DNA from: Marchantia polymorpha subsp. ruderalis
Lineage: Eukaryota > Streptophyta > Marchantiopsida > Marchantiales > Marchantiaceae
Length of the DNA stretch: 64,000 nucleotides
Assembly (NCBI GenBank): GCA_037833965.1
Contig: AP031352.1
Span: 3,576,501-3,640,500, forward strand
Direction: 5' to 3'
Both the position numbers and the translations under genes were made by a program. Positions 13,080-26,100 of this stretch are shown piece after piece (position 1 is the first letter of the stretch; each line of letters opens with the position of its first letter). The notes beneath the pieces were generated by a model. It had not been told where the DNA came from. It did no database searches and was given only the letters and a program-made list of their open reading frames with translations.

Positions 13080-16000
13080 TTTGCTCTTATAAACAGTGTT
13101 TGTAATTGTTTGTCGTATTTGCTCTTTATGTGTAAAAAGTTTCTCTACTTACTAGATATTCTCCTATGTAAGTAGTGTATGTGTACTATTGACATTGAAC
13201 AAGGAAAAACTCAAGCACTAAAACAAGAAAAAAATTTCTCATTCGCAAAGAAAATTGAAATGAAAAGAAACGTGTCTGAATTCTCAAAATATGTGATCAG
13301 ACCTTTAGCCAACACCTAGACGTCTAAACTTGGAGCACTAGCCGGCTAGCCGTTTGTATCAACTAGCCGCCTAGCTACAAATGAGTTGACTACATGGTCA
13401 TCCATAACTATATGTTTTTTCAAACAAATACTGAGCAATTGTTGGTCGAAGCAAAATGCCTATCATGTTCAATCATAGACCGAATCACAATCTGAAGAAT
13501 TTTGTTTTTGATCTAAGCAACAAGACTACTTAAAATATGATGCAATCTACGATTAAAAAAATGATTTCAAAGATGTTTCCATCAAACATCAATCAAAAGA
13601 ATTCTTTGAATGGCGAACAATTGATGACTTCAGTACAAGATTTTGAACTACCGACATGATCATAAACTCCAACACAAACAAGTGTTCAAACAAAAACCTA
13701 GATTTCAACAACAATGTTCATTCAAGCTCATGTGATCTTCAATGAAACTTTTGTTTATATTTTGAACTCAAATGCAATCCAACCATCAAATCCTTTTTTA
13801 CGGGCATACTCTTCTGAATATCGAACTCAATTTATATCAAAATGTGACAATTAGTTCTTTTTGGAAATTGAAAAAAAATCCTACTTGCGACAAGATGCTC
13901 TAGACTTTACAAACACACCATAGCCGTCATTACATAATTTTAGATATTGCTGCAATATTCTATTCGTCATGAGTCAAACAAGTCGTCGTCTCAAAAATAT
14001 AATCTTGGCTTTCATTTGATGTTTTAACAATCTTAGAATCATCACAAGATTTTTCTAGTATAACGCATGCAGTTGAATATTTTTAATCTCTCAAGCTTGC
14101 TTTAAACAAACTCAAAAGTTAGATATGGGTCAAAATAGATTTATAGTGGCAAAACATATATACATAGGCTTGCCATTTTGTGTATGTTTTAATGTATTGT
14201 TTTTTTTTTGGTTTTTTGTCTTGAATTCACAATTGATAGCAAAACAACTCATGAATTAGAAATCATCAAGAATTAAAAATCATCAAAAATTTTGAAGTAA
14301 AGATATAACGGAGCAAGACGTTCAAAGATGATAAAATATGATTGAATAAAAGTCTAATCATCATAGACACAACATTGATTGAAAAATTGACATAAGAATT
14401 TGCACTAACTAAACATTGAGCAACACGGAGCATGATGAAGCATATGTCAATGACAAATTTTAACTTGAAAATACATCATATTTGCAATCGTACATCAAAC
14501 CGTAATCGATGAATTCAAAAATTGTCATTTGTATCTATTGATCAAAAATTACACATTTTGGAAAAAATGTCTCACATGATTTTTGCTCAATTGAGTGAGT
14601 ATGTAAAAAGTAAAATTAGACCTAATTTTCAAAAAATAAAATTTCCACTTTCATGTACATGTACTTCTCACTTTTTACAAAAAAAAATTCTAGAATTATT
14701 TCCCATTTAAGATGAAACAATGAGTCTTATGATTTGAAGTACAAAAAATAGGTATCCACAATTAAACATATGAGGATTTGCTCAGAATGTGAGGCTAGAT
14801 TTTCATGTGGAGAACACATTGATACTGACTGCATTCATCAAGTAACTCTATGTATCCCTATACTTAAAAACATTGACTATTGAAAAAACATGTGTCAACT
14901 ATTTGAAAAAATGTAATAATCTCCACGGAATTCCGTTTCATGTAGTATGTTTACCCACCAAATCTACAATCAACACTTGATGATTTCTAACTAAATATGG
15001 ATTGACACAAACTCTTGATAAATGCAATGCTTATTAAGATGTTTTTCATATGAAACTAGCCTCACGCTCTATGAACAAAATCATATCTTTAACTGTGGAT
15101 AACTACTTCAAATCATATGAATCATACTTACATCTAAAATGAAAAAATTTTAAGTGTTGAAAAGGTGCAAGATGCGAAACAAAAAATTGTAAAAAAGTGG
15201 AAAAGTACATGTCATGAAAGTGACACAACAGAATACCCAATCACAGTTGAGAAACATTTAAGAATATGTAAATTCTGAGGTTAATAAAAAATGTTGTTAC
15301 TACGATAAGATCCATGCGGATCATTAATTTTTGTATCAAATTGAGTTAAAGATTAAAAATAAACAAATTTTCAATTCGAAACATCTCTATTTGGTTCATC
15401 ATATTTTTACTTACATATTTGTATATAAATTTAAATAATAATATATAGTAATAGTTAAAATATATATTCATTAACTCTAGTGGATTAGACTATAGTAGTT
15501 AGATTACTGTGGCTACTTCTAAGTAAAAAAAAAATGTAATTTGATGTGAATAGGTTTTATATGTACTACTCCTTACATCCAAGCATAATATTACACAGGA
15601 GTTCACAAATTGTTCTAGATTTAGAAAAATATATATATCTATTGAGTCTCATATGTTTTGAATCACGGCTACTCTCAAATTTTGAGATTTAAAATTTACT
15701 TCTCCACAATCCATTCACATATTTGTTTTTTTTGAAACTTTTGACAATCTTACTTCAATTTCCAATGTTGTCACAAATTGCAGAAGAAAAAAGTATTATC
15801 ATGAAAAAATTAGTGTTTTATTCCATACAAACATTAGAAATGAAGACAAAGATTGTGATATAATTTCATTGGACTGATATAATAAAAATATCATAGATCA
15901 GAAAAATTAAGTGTGGATCTATGATTCAAAATATTGGATGAAATGAATAAGTAATAAAACATTACACTTCTTTTGAGATGAATTTTTTTGCAATATATAT

Positions 16001-16830
16001 AATGATTTTTCATAATGTTTGAAATACAACACTTCATATGTCTGACTAATTTATGTTGTGAATGACAATGAATATTTGAATATGAAAAAACATCCAGTTA
16101 AATGATGTCATAGTTAATAATCATTATGATCATGCTTGTAGTGATTATGATTATTAAGATCAACAGTGAATAAAATTAAAATAGATTCACATGTAAATAA
16201 TTAGATGTAGTTCACATTCACTTCATTCCCTTGACCTAGCAATAACATGATGTCATTGTGCAAACTTGATTTTTACAAAAGTTTGATCTATGTGGACTTC
16301 AGTGTGATGTGCGTAAAATTGGCAATACTAGTGTTTGGATTTATATATGTTCAAATAGTATAAGATTGGCATGATAATATGGGATTATGTACAACAGAAA
16401 TATATATTCTATGTTTATTTGTCTTGTTGTACAAACAAATTGTAAGGAAAAGTTCTGGATGAAATCATCAAAGTATTCAGCTATTCTAAACTTGCTTGGA
16501 TCTTCGATCATAAAATGCTTTAAATTTATAATTTCTCCCTATATATTTGATATTCACATCATAGTGATCAGAAAAAATACAATAGGAGTCATATCAAATT
16601 TTTAATTCAAGCTAATGAATCTGTTTTTTTTTAGTTTTGCAGGTAATTGCAACCTCCTATGCAATATACTGGTTGATGAAGAAGATTTTTTTTGTTAGGA
16701 GATTTAGTGGACTGGTGAAATAGATGATTGTTAATGTAGAATCCAACAAATTCTAGCTTGACCTTACAGAAATTCGACTGGAATTTAACATATCTGCTGA
16801 ATTAGCATTCACATGTTTTGATGTCCACGC
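13080..16830. other. AT-rich, CG-poor desert
   Basis: About 3.7 kb of very AT-rich sequence with many homopolymer A and T runs and few CG dinucleotides apart from the small GC island near 13.34 kb. No open frame longer than about 72 codons exists and none is recognisable. The composition is what long-methylated, deaminated transposon sequence looks like in moss chromosomes, but no family could be named. Confidence 0.5.
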
Positions 16831-16832
16831 AG

Positions 16833-17108
16833 AAATGTCTAAACTCAAACCTTACCGTCGGGTACTGTTCGTGACTTAACATAGGACGTGGGAGACAAAA
16901 GGAGCTAATATGTCTGAACTCAAACCTTCACTTCAGGGCTGAATGTCGGAGAACATGCGGGAATTGGGAGAAATGTCTAAACTCAAACCTTACCGTCGGG
17001 TACTGTTTGTGACTTAACATAGGACGTGGGAGACAAAAGGAGCTAATATGTCTGAACTCAAACCTTCACTTCAGGGCTGAATGTCGGAGAACATGCGGAA
17101 ATTGGGAT
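16833..17108. repeat. 138-bp tandem duplication next to tRNA-Pro
   Basis: The unit at 16833-16970 recurs at 16971-17108 with only a few differences. Each unit is itself built from two related halves, because a TGTCT(A/G)AACTCAAACCTT motif occurs about 74 bp apart within each copy, giving four occurrences in all. The second copy ends seven bases short of the tRNA gene. On the tRNA's strand the array lies immediately downstream of the gene. Confidence 0.9.
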
Positions 17109-17114
17109 GTAAAA

Positions 17115-17186
17115 GGGGCATTCCGAGAATTGAACTCGGGACCTCTTGCACCCTAAGCAAGAATCATACCACTAGACCAAATGCCC
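17115..17186 (-). tRNA. trnP-AGG: tRNA-Pro (anticodon AGG)
   Basis: The minus strand gives a 72-nt cloverleaf. The acceptor stem is GGGCATT paired with AATGCCC, followed by discriminator C. The D arm contains GGTCTAGTGGTATGAT. The anticodon stem CTTGC/GCAAG encloses the loop TTAGGGT with anticodon AGG. The T arm is CCGAGTTCAATTCTCGG. There is no intron. The internal A and B boxes are present, and four T residues directly follow the gene on its own strand, a minimal RNA polymerase III stop. It is a nuclear-type plant tRNA-Pro and appears intact. Confidence 0.95.
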
Positions 17187-17189
17187 TGA

Positions 17190-19780
17190 TTGTCTACAAA
17201 AAGTAAGAAACAAACAATAATAGTTATTTTTTACACTGAATGTGAACTGTTCCAAACACTACATTTTCTTGCCTTTCGGGCCAGAAGACGATTTATATTA
17301 TCATCATCAATAGTTATTTAGTACTTGAGAGTTTCGTCTATTGAGATATTAGATTAAAAATTCTGGAATTTTCATTTTTTGAATCTATATTTTATATATA
17401 TATATATATAATCCAAAAATTAATTTAGATCATAAATGATATTATATGTCTAAATAAATTTATCATTAAATTATTGTGTAGTTTTGTATCTACTAAGTAT
17501 TATATTTTATATCATTTAAGGAAAAAATTTAAACTACTTTATAAATACATATATCTTCATTTTCATTTCAAAGATTACCACCCAATATCTTCAATTAATG
17601 TATGATGTTTATTTTTCAATCCGATTTAAAACCTTAAGGTTGACACAAAGCAATTATTTTGTGTGATTGATAGAGTATAAATGATTTTATTTTCATTTTA
17701 TCATTCAATTCATTAGACATAGTTTCATAAAATTCAATTTACTAAATTTTGCAATTTCAATTTCAATATTTTATATTAAATTTATATCAATATTTCTTTC
17801 TGTTATTTTACATATTGAATTTGATATTATTTACTGTCTAAGAATCATCCCAAAAAACACAATCATGTCAATTTAATAATTTTTTAAACTTATTGAAACA
17901 AAATATATATATATATATAATAAATTGAAAAAAGTTTCAACATTACAATCCATTTCATTACTAATGAACTGATAAATAAATCCAACATGCACGTTGCTTA
18001 GTGAAGTATAGTTAATAACTAACAAATTCATTCATTACATAATATGCATACAGAAATCACTTGATTCATATCTTCAAATTTTATGTAACAAGCAGAAAGT
18101 TAGTTATTAAAAACAAATCAATCTTAATTTCACAAGTATAGAGATAATTGTCAACTAATAGATTAAATTTTTATCTTACAAACATATAGATATTTTTTAA
18201 CTAAAAAATTCAATCTTTATTTAATAAATATGAAAATATTTTTCAACTACACATTTAATCTTTATCTAATAATTAAATATTAATATTATTTATATTAAAT
18301 GTAATATATATATAATAAAAATATAAGAATTTTTTATTGATTACACATTAAATTTTTTGAATATAATTATTAATAATGTTACTTTCTTTTGTTAATCATG
18401 TATATTTTAAATAAAATTGTTAATTCCATGTATCAAGGTTAGTTTTGCATATGTTTTGACTTCACTTCATCTTGACAAGTATTGTTAAAGATGAACTGAA
18501 GTCAAAACTATTTGTTGAGCTTACTCATCAACAAATAGTTTGGACACAATATGTGAATTTAAATTTAAACGCATTTGTTGTTGATCATTCTAAAAGTTAA
18601 TCATATGTATTATGATTTTAAAAGATTAATAAGATTGATAACATAAAATATAATCTTTTAATATACATGTTTTATGAAAAGTAACATCTTGATATACAAA
18701 ATTTTTCAATCTCTTTACCTTCGTGCTTATCATAATTATATTAAGTTTCCCACTCAATTAATACTTGGTGACTTGTTAAATTTCTTTTCCTGATAGAACA
18801 ATTAAATCTAGTACACAAAAATCCCTTTTGAGTATGTATCTCATAAAAAAAATTTACATAAAAAAGTAGACAACTTTTACAATAAACAGAAATTCATGTT
18901 TTCCTACAACTCTGAGCTAAAGATTTTCCTCACACAGTGATTAGTGGATTCTAACCTCAAGTCAGCTCAAGGTCTTTATCATATATTGAAGAGAGCTCAA
19001 AACTTCTAAATATTCTGAATCTGTGAGCGGTGTAAAAGGAATGACCTTAAATCCAGAAATTGATAATGAAGGAATTGTTACATTTGGTAGTGACACAGCT
19101 ATTAAAGATGTTGTTTTTAATTTGATAACTCAATATCATTTGTGTACCAAATGCCTTTTCCGAGAAGAGTAAGTCGAATACAAAGATTTTGAGTAGCTCT
19201 TCAAGCTGCCACGTGTACTTCCACTGACACGGTCATATTGTGACTTTGAACGGAGAGAAAACGTCCCTGGACCTCATGTCAGCCATAAGGAATTCACTAT
19301 TCACATTGCACTCAGACCAAAGCTCTGTCTTGAGTGGACAATAAGAATAATTGCTGACTTGCAAGTAATTATCATAGATTTATCAATAAGCACCAAAAAA
19401 ACAGCATCTTTCTGGTGAATAGTTTGAACCTTGCGCAAGATAGACATGAAACGAATCAGACGGAAAAAGATATGTAAAGACATACGTCAAACTCCGGCCG
19501 TGGATCTTCTGTAGTTTGTTGGAATTTTGGCTGGATTATTCCCTCGATCAAAGGACGTGATCACAATAAGACCAATCTGTGTGTTAGCCATTTGAGTTGT
19601 ACTTTCGTCGGGAAATGCAACTTTCGGAACTTAAGGAAAGGCGTGCACAGCCGAATATCTCTTGACTCGGTCAACCCTTACAATCGACTACATCAGAAAA
19701 GCTCAAGGCCAGTACTGTGGCTCTCACCTACCCGTTGCGCAACAAATGCCGTCGGAATCCTCGAGGTTCCTGTCCTGATA
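17190..19780. other. AT-rich intergenic desert
   Basis: Strongly AT-rich to about 18900, with TA dinucleotide tracts near 17392-17411 and 17905-17923, then gradually more balanced to 19780. No open frame is recognisable. The only structured elements seen are the hairpins reported separately. Confidence 0.5.
18453..18540. repeat. two adjoining hairpins
   Basis: First hairpin: arms 18453-18473 and 18488-18508, 21 nt each with a single mismatch, loop of 14 nt. Second hairpin: arms 18506-18518 and 18528-18540, 13 bp perfect, loop of 9 nt. The outer arm of the first overlaps the inner arm of the second by three bases. They stand in an otherwise low-complexity AT-rich context, so they may be the ends of a small foldback element or a precursor of small RNA. 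Confidence 0.75.
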
Positions 19781-19789
19781 GTTCCCCCA

Positions 19790-19815
19790 AAGCTCTGAGT
19801 TTGTACTCAGAGCTT
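19790..19815. repeat. perfect 11-bp hairpin
   Basis: The arms AAGCTCTGAGT and ACTCAGAGCTT are separated by TTGT. It lies about 0.6 kb beyond the stop codon of the receptor kinase on the kinase's downstream side. A role in 3' end formation is only a guess. Confidence 0.7.
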
Positions 19816-20418
19816 GATCAATTCCTCCCCCTGAAGACAAAAGGGGCCGTAGGACTCGAGTTCCGTGACTTTAGGAGTTCACTATCGTGACCTGGGTACG
19901 ACAACTTTCACACATAGACAACGTGAACAGCACATTCTGAGCTAGAGAGGAGTTTTAAAGCCTAGTCCATTGCAATTTCATGCTAGGTAATCACAAACTT
20001 TTTCCTGTTCAATTAACCAGCTTCCAGCTTCCTTTACCAGGTACTGACGACGATCTAACCAGGATCGAGTATGCTGTTGAATAAGTTGTTGGTTAACATA
20101 CCTACCGATAGAACGTGGCTGTAGCGTGCGGATGCAACCGTTATGTACAGCGCAATATGGCCTCGACATCAGGGACTGATGATCAAGGACGAAGGACCCA
20201 TTACTGCGCAGGAGATGACGTTGGACAGAAGTCCCGAGGGAGAAAGCACAAGAGGTTGTAAGGAGAAGAGGCCAACCCACACATGGAAAACGACTGCAGT
20301 TTATATATGGGCGTGAGTACAAAGTATGTACACATCATGTGCTCATAGAAGCCTCTATATGTATATATCCTCACACAAGAACTAAAGCACAAGAGAACTA
20401 CTCTCCTCGTCACTAAAA

Positions 20419-23400
20419 TCAGATCCTGCCGTCCCATTTACATGCGGTTGAAGCAAACAAAGCTGAATGAGCACTGGGTTGCTGCGAGGGAGAAAATTTA
20501 GTGGGTGCTGATTCTTTTTTATATTTAACACCCTGAGTCTTTGGACAGGCTTCCATTAGCATCTGCACAACATCGCGCATGGTAGGTCTGTGAGACGGTG
20601 AATAATTTGTACAAAGAAGGCCGACTTTCAGAACCAACATCATATCCTCCTGCGCGGAAGCTCTAATTTTCCCATCGAGGACTTCCAAGGCTCCTGCTTT
20701 AGTTTCAATCTTCTTGGTCACCCACTTCACGATATCCCCATCTCCAAACTCGGGTTCGAGAGGCTTCCTCCCGGTTACGAGCTCCAAAAGAACGACGCCG
20801 AAGCTATACGTGTCGCTCTTTTCCGTCACCTTCAAAGTGTATCCATACTCTGCCAGAAATCCAAAGAAAAAGATAAGTCACTACGCTCGACTACGACACA
20901 TGGCTCTCGCAGATGAAGCACATTACAGTGGATACCCAGGAGCTGATAACCAACCACTGTCAATGAATGACACCGACACCGTATCCCAAGGATATGATAG
21001 CATGTGAAGCAGTGATTAGTGGACTTCCTACTTGAGTGTCGGGCTAGATTTTAGTAAATCTTCACAAAACATCTACGAACAAATTGGTACAGCTTGCCAC
21101 CACAAATAACTGTAACCGATGTATAAACTTGCCCGTGATTTTTATGTTGCGAATAATTTGGAATAAAATTAAGACTTATCCCCACGACCTGCAAACGTCT
21201 TTCGGCTGGCTATCACTCATGAAGCGTTCAACAAGAGAAGGTCTTGAACAATCGGCAATCATGCCTGGGTAGTCACTATGAGATGGCATGCGTGAGAGAG
21301 GTTTAATATGACAGAATGATATGCCAAAGTACTTACCGGGAGCTATGTAGCCAAACGACCCTGCTACGGCAGACATAGATTCCAGCTTCTCAGGTGTCAC
21401 CTCCAACAATTTCGCCAGGCCGAAATCGGCCACGTGAGCCTCGAAGTTGAGATCCAACAATATGTTGTTTGATTTGACGTCCCGATGCACGATATGCGGT
21501 ACACAATCGTGATGCAAGTACGCAAGACCTTCAGCCGCTCCGACAGCTATCTTGTATCGAGTGGGCCAATCCAAAATGGAAGAAGTCTTCGGACTATGCA
21601 AAATATCCCCGACACTGCCATTCGGCATATACTCATACACCAAGAGATTGGACTTCTGATTTGTGCAGCAGCACAGCAGCTTGACGATGTTCCGATGCCT
21701 GATTTTCCCGAGAGTTTCAACTTCGGCTTTGAACCCATTGTCATGCCTAGCCTCGCCTTTGGGTGAAGTCCAGAGCTTCTTCACAGCCACGGCCTGCCCA
21801 TCGCTAAGCGTGACTTTGTAGACCTTCCCTGATCCCCCACTTCCGAGAACATTGTCTTCATCCAAGCTCTCCATCACCTCCTCCTCGGTGAAACTCACTT
21901 TCTGAAATGAAGTGAGGCTCCATGTCAGATCTGGATCCTTGTTGTTCCAGTATTGATAAGCTGTGCGGTACTTTCTCCAGAAGAGACACGCCCCGACAAG
22001 CAGAATGGTCAAGGCCGCACCAAATGTTCCGATCACGACCCACGCGACCCCAGCAGAAGACGTAGATTTCTTGACCCTGCTCCCACCACATCCCGCGCTG
22101 GACAAACATAGCGCAGGGTTTCCATCGAAACTTGATTCGAGCGGCGATTCCGCGAAGGGTTCGGGAAGGACCCCAGAAAGGTTGTTGTAGGAGAAGTTGT
22201 AATCAGACAAATGGAGCTCGCCTAGTTCGGGAGGAACAGGCCCACTTAACTTGTTATGAGAGAGATCGAGGACGTTGAGTGCGGGTAAGCTGCCAAGCAC
22301 GGAGGGAATTTCACCTACCAGTTGATTTCCTGAAAGATTCAGTGTGCTCAATCTTTCGCATTGGCTAAGTGAGGTTGGAATAGGCCCTGTCAAGTCATTG
22401 TTCGCAAGCTCCAGCTTGGTGAGAAAGTTCAAATCTCCGAGCTCCTTCGGCAATTCTCCATGGAAGTTGTTGTTGGAGGCGATAAGGATAATCAAGTTGG
22501 CAAGACTGCCGACTTGTGTTGGAAAGCTTCCGCTGAAGAGATTGTTGTTCACATACAGCGCTTCCAACATAGACGTAGTCACTTTCTCAAAAGTGATGTC
22601 CCCGTCGAGTTCATTGTTTGACAAGTCCACGTGCTTCACGAGGGGATAACTCCACAACCCCACGGGCACGCTCCCATTCAGCTTGTTGTTCTGCAGACGT
22701 ATCCTCTGAAGAGAAGGGCAGGACCCCAGATCCTCGGGAATATCTCCTGATAGCTCATTGTCGAATAGAATCAGAGTGTCCAAAGCGCCACCAGTGCAAA
22801 GACCGCGCGGTATCAACCCGACCAGGGAATTGCTTGAGACATCGAGCGTTTGGAGCCGCGAAGGCTCACCAAGTCTAGCTGGAATCTGTCCTGTGAGAAG
22901 ATTGTTGAAAAGTTTCAGGTCATACAGTCCGGGTAGCGAACCTATCCCGGTCGGAATGCTACCATTGAGCGAATTTGTGTGGAAGTGAATGAGCTCCAGA
23001 CTAGTCAGAAACGAAACTGATTCTGGAATAGGGCCGACAAGCTGGTTCTCAGACAGGTCTATCTCCACGAGGGATGTCAGGTTCCCAAATTCCGCAGGAA
23101 TTTGTCCAGATAATTTGTTCTGATATAGTTGCAACTCCCTGAGGTTCGGAAGAAACATCAGCTCGCGCGGAATGCCGCCTGTCAGAGAATTGTTCGAGAG
23201 GTCAAGCACGACGAGCCGCTTCAGCTTGCCAAGTTCAGGGGGTATGCTTCCGGCCAAAGAATTATCTTCGAGATACAGGGCTGTCAAGTTCGTCTCCCCC
23301 AGTGAAGCAGGAATGTTTCCTTGCAGTAGACACCAGGATAATCCTAGAACTTCCAGGTGCTTCAGATTCCCCAACTCGACTGGCAATGAACTGTTGAAGG

Positions 23401-24010
23401 TGTTCATGTGCGCCTCGAACAGCACCAACGTACTAACGTTCCCGATATGAGACGGAATACTGCCCTCGAGAAGATTTGCTGAAAGATCGAGGTGCGTAAG
23501 TTTCGGGAATTTACCGTAACTTTCGGGGATGTGTCCGGAAAAGTTATTGTACGACAGGTTCAAAACGAGCAGCGATGGCAGTTCCCAGATATCGACAGGG
23601 AGAACGTCGACAATCAGATTGTAGCTTAGGTCGAGAAGCTCCAACGCTGCACACTCCAGAAATCCTGTTGGGATAGTACCCACTAAGTAGTTCCACGACA
23701 CATTGAGCTTACTGAGCTTAGGGAGCTGGCAAAGAATTGCTGGCACTGGCCCTGTGAGGTTGGCGTTGTGAAAATTGAGTTCCACTACCGATGAAGATTG
23801 ATCACAGGTGACTCCGTTCCACGAACATGGAGTCGCATCAGCGGCATTCCAGTTCTCCAACACTCCATCCACGTCCTGCATGCTGGCCTTGAAAACCAGC
23901 AAAACTTGGCCGTCGGTCGAAAGCCCTCGGACAGGATAAGGAATATGCAACCACAAACATAGGACAACCATCCGCAACAGTGCGCCCAACGTTCCCACGA
24001 GCGCTGCCAT
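20419..24010 (-). CDS. LRR receptor-like kinase, HAESA/HSL type (subfamily XI), 1034 aa
   Basis: Two exons, 21337-24010 and 20419-20849, joined in phase 1 exactly inside the Glu codon of the kinase APE motif; the total of 3105 nt ends in a stop. The first ATG (24010) precedes a signal peptide. Next come the LRRNT cap (LENWNAADATPCSWNGVTCD), about 20 plant-type LRRs, a membrane helix near residues 656-680, and a Ser/Thr kinase. Kinase landmarks are all present: glycine loop GSGGSGKV from G723, ATP-anchoring Lys744, HRD at 842-844 (an RD kinase), DFG at 862-864, and APE ending at Glu892. The sequence FTEEEVMESLDEDNVLGSG before the loop and TEKSDTYSFGVVLLELVTG after it are characteristic of HAESA/HSL and the related CEPR receptors, which perceive secreted peptides at the plasma membrane. 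The single intron in the activation segment is conserved in this subfamily. The ligand cannot be told from sequence. Confidence 0.93.
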
Positions 24011-26100
24011 CTCCACAGCTCAGCCCACAGTAGCGGCTTTCATTCGAGCAACATCATACAAGATCGCTGCACTGTCGCAAGACAGTGACTCTGTGTCCTT
24101 CCGGTTTTAGGACGCAGTACTGCTGCTGCTACCCCCATTGCGGCGGAAATTTTGATCCTGGTCTCCTTCATACCCTCGCTCAAGACAGCCTCAAGTTTAC
24201 GGGACGATCGCGCACCGGGTTCTCCTCTCCTTCGCTGTACGTTCTCTCGCGTTCCCGCTTCCAAGAAGGAAAACCGATAAACAACACCAGTGAAGTTTCG
24301 CACGAGTTAGCACGAACGGCAGCAAATGTTGGGTGCACAGCTCCCGCACAAGAAGAGAGCAAGAAGAGGGCCGCCCGGGCCGGGACTGAGTCCCAAATGC
24401 GTTCTCGGTCAAATGAAATCACAACGGAGTTCGCATGGCTAGTAATCAATACGGCAAAGTGCGAGCCAATCTTGCCTTGCTACTAGTCACCGACATCCGG
24501 CAAGTACGGCATATGAGAGCCAGCAGCGCTGCACACTATGGACTGCGCATCGCAGAGAGCATGTAGGCTTCGAACTGAGGATGCTGCTGCAGAATAATAA
24601 TCATCGAGCAGCAGCAGAGAATCGCGAAGGTGGAGATGTACCTCTAGTCCAACCCGAGCATTGCATCTGACACCACCGACATCCGAGGTCCCAACGAATG
24701 AATCATATTCGCAGCAGCCAACGCTGCGCCTGGGCTCTAGCAGTAGCACGAAGGCCGCATCTCTCACCACACTCTCTGATCTCGCGCAACCTGCAGAAGC
24801 TCGTCTCGGTTATTCGAAACAACGGAGCCTTTTCCCAGCTGTAAGTGATCAGTCGCCCGTCCCCTGCCGCACTGTCTCGTTCCCTCCGCACTCTGCCACG
24901 TCCTACCCTGACCCGACAACTGCAGTAGCCTCTTCTCACATCCTCGTAAGTCTCGTAACTCCGATCTGCCCCCACGTACACCGCTGCGTCAGCTCAAGAC
25001 GCAGTCGCATGTGCGAATCCATCACCTTTCACACACCGCATAGATTATGATCCGACGATGCACAGGCGACCGGAAACGCGCAGTCCTGCACTGAACCTCG
25101 TCATCCTGCTACGTTTCCAGGCCCACAACTGCGGTACACTTAGGGGTACTCAGGCGTGGTTACTATGCGCCTGCCGAACTGAAGCACGACAGGAGCAACG
25201 CCGTTAGAACTTTGAGGTCAGTCCGAGGTCCCCGTGGGAATCACTGTATATGGCAGTGTAGTGTCGGGTTTCCTGATAACGGATGGCCCGATCGGAACCA
25301 TCTGGCCCTGCGAGAGAAACTCCTACCGGTAGCAATTGACTTCAGCAAAGTCGACTGAATTCGAGATCCTAACTGAAGGAATACGATCCGTTCGTCTCAA
25401 AGAAGACACGTGGGATGTAATTTTCGGATTTAATTACTCCTGTGCTGATTTAAGACGACTCTCGATGCATCCGTTCGATTAATCTATCCACGGCTGCGGT
25501 AGGCCTGCACGTCTAGCTCAGCTGATAGTGTGGCAATGCGTGTGCTTTGAAAACAACCAGAGTTTTAAGTACAAACTATCTGTTCCATGTAAATGTCGCA
25601 TCAGATCGGCGCCTTAAAAGAATTGGAATTAATCTTCCGCATCATTCACATTGTATTATTCCCGTACACCTGGAAAAAAACCAGGAGTTGTCGTCTCACT
25701 TTCCTCATTGTGTAATTCCAGCGCGAAAGAATAATTCCGTGTAAGCGATAGGTCTTAATCATGTTTCTTTTCTTGCTCAAAGAAGATTATCTTATGGGGG
25801 TTAGACCGTGTGGTTTCATTTATTAACAGCTTGAGATATTTTTCAGACTTCTTCTAATGGATTGGGCCACTTATTAGCATTGACGTTTTGGGTATGACAA
25901 TTTCAAAAAAAAACGCAATCCCTATAGATAGCTTCACACTTCATAAACTTGAGGAATCGACTGCAAGGTACTAGGAGGTCTTTAAGGAGATTGCGCGGAA
26001 AGTTTACACATATGGCTCATCAATGTGGTGATACAGGGGTTTCGCGAATCAAGACGAACTTTTCAATGTACACTATATACACCTTCCTCTAGTCACCAAA
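24011..26100. other. kinase 5' flank and intergenic
   Basis: Contains the promoter and leader of the receptor kinase. Balanced base composition to about 25.5 kb, with overlapping short open frames on both strands between 24.0 and 25.05 kb, none recognisable. No clear TATA element was identified for the minus-strand gene. From about 25.75 kb the sequence grades into the next AT-rich desert. Confidence 0.4.

Noticed and set aside
22344-23450. Several plus-strand open frames across the receptor kinase
   Set aside because: They are antisense to the LRR exon and have no independent domain or splice evidence.
25505-25560. tRNA-like sequence (TAGCTCAGCTGATAG)
   Set aside because: It resembles a D arm, but no acceptor stem, anticodon stem or T arm can be paired around it.
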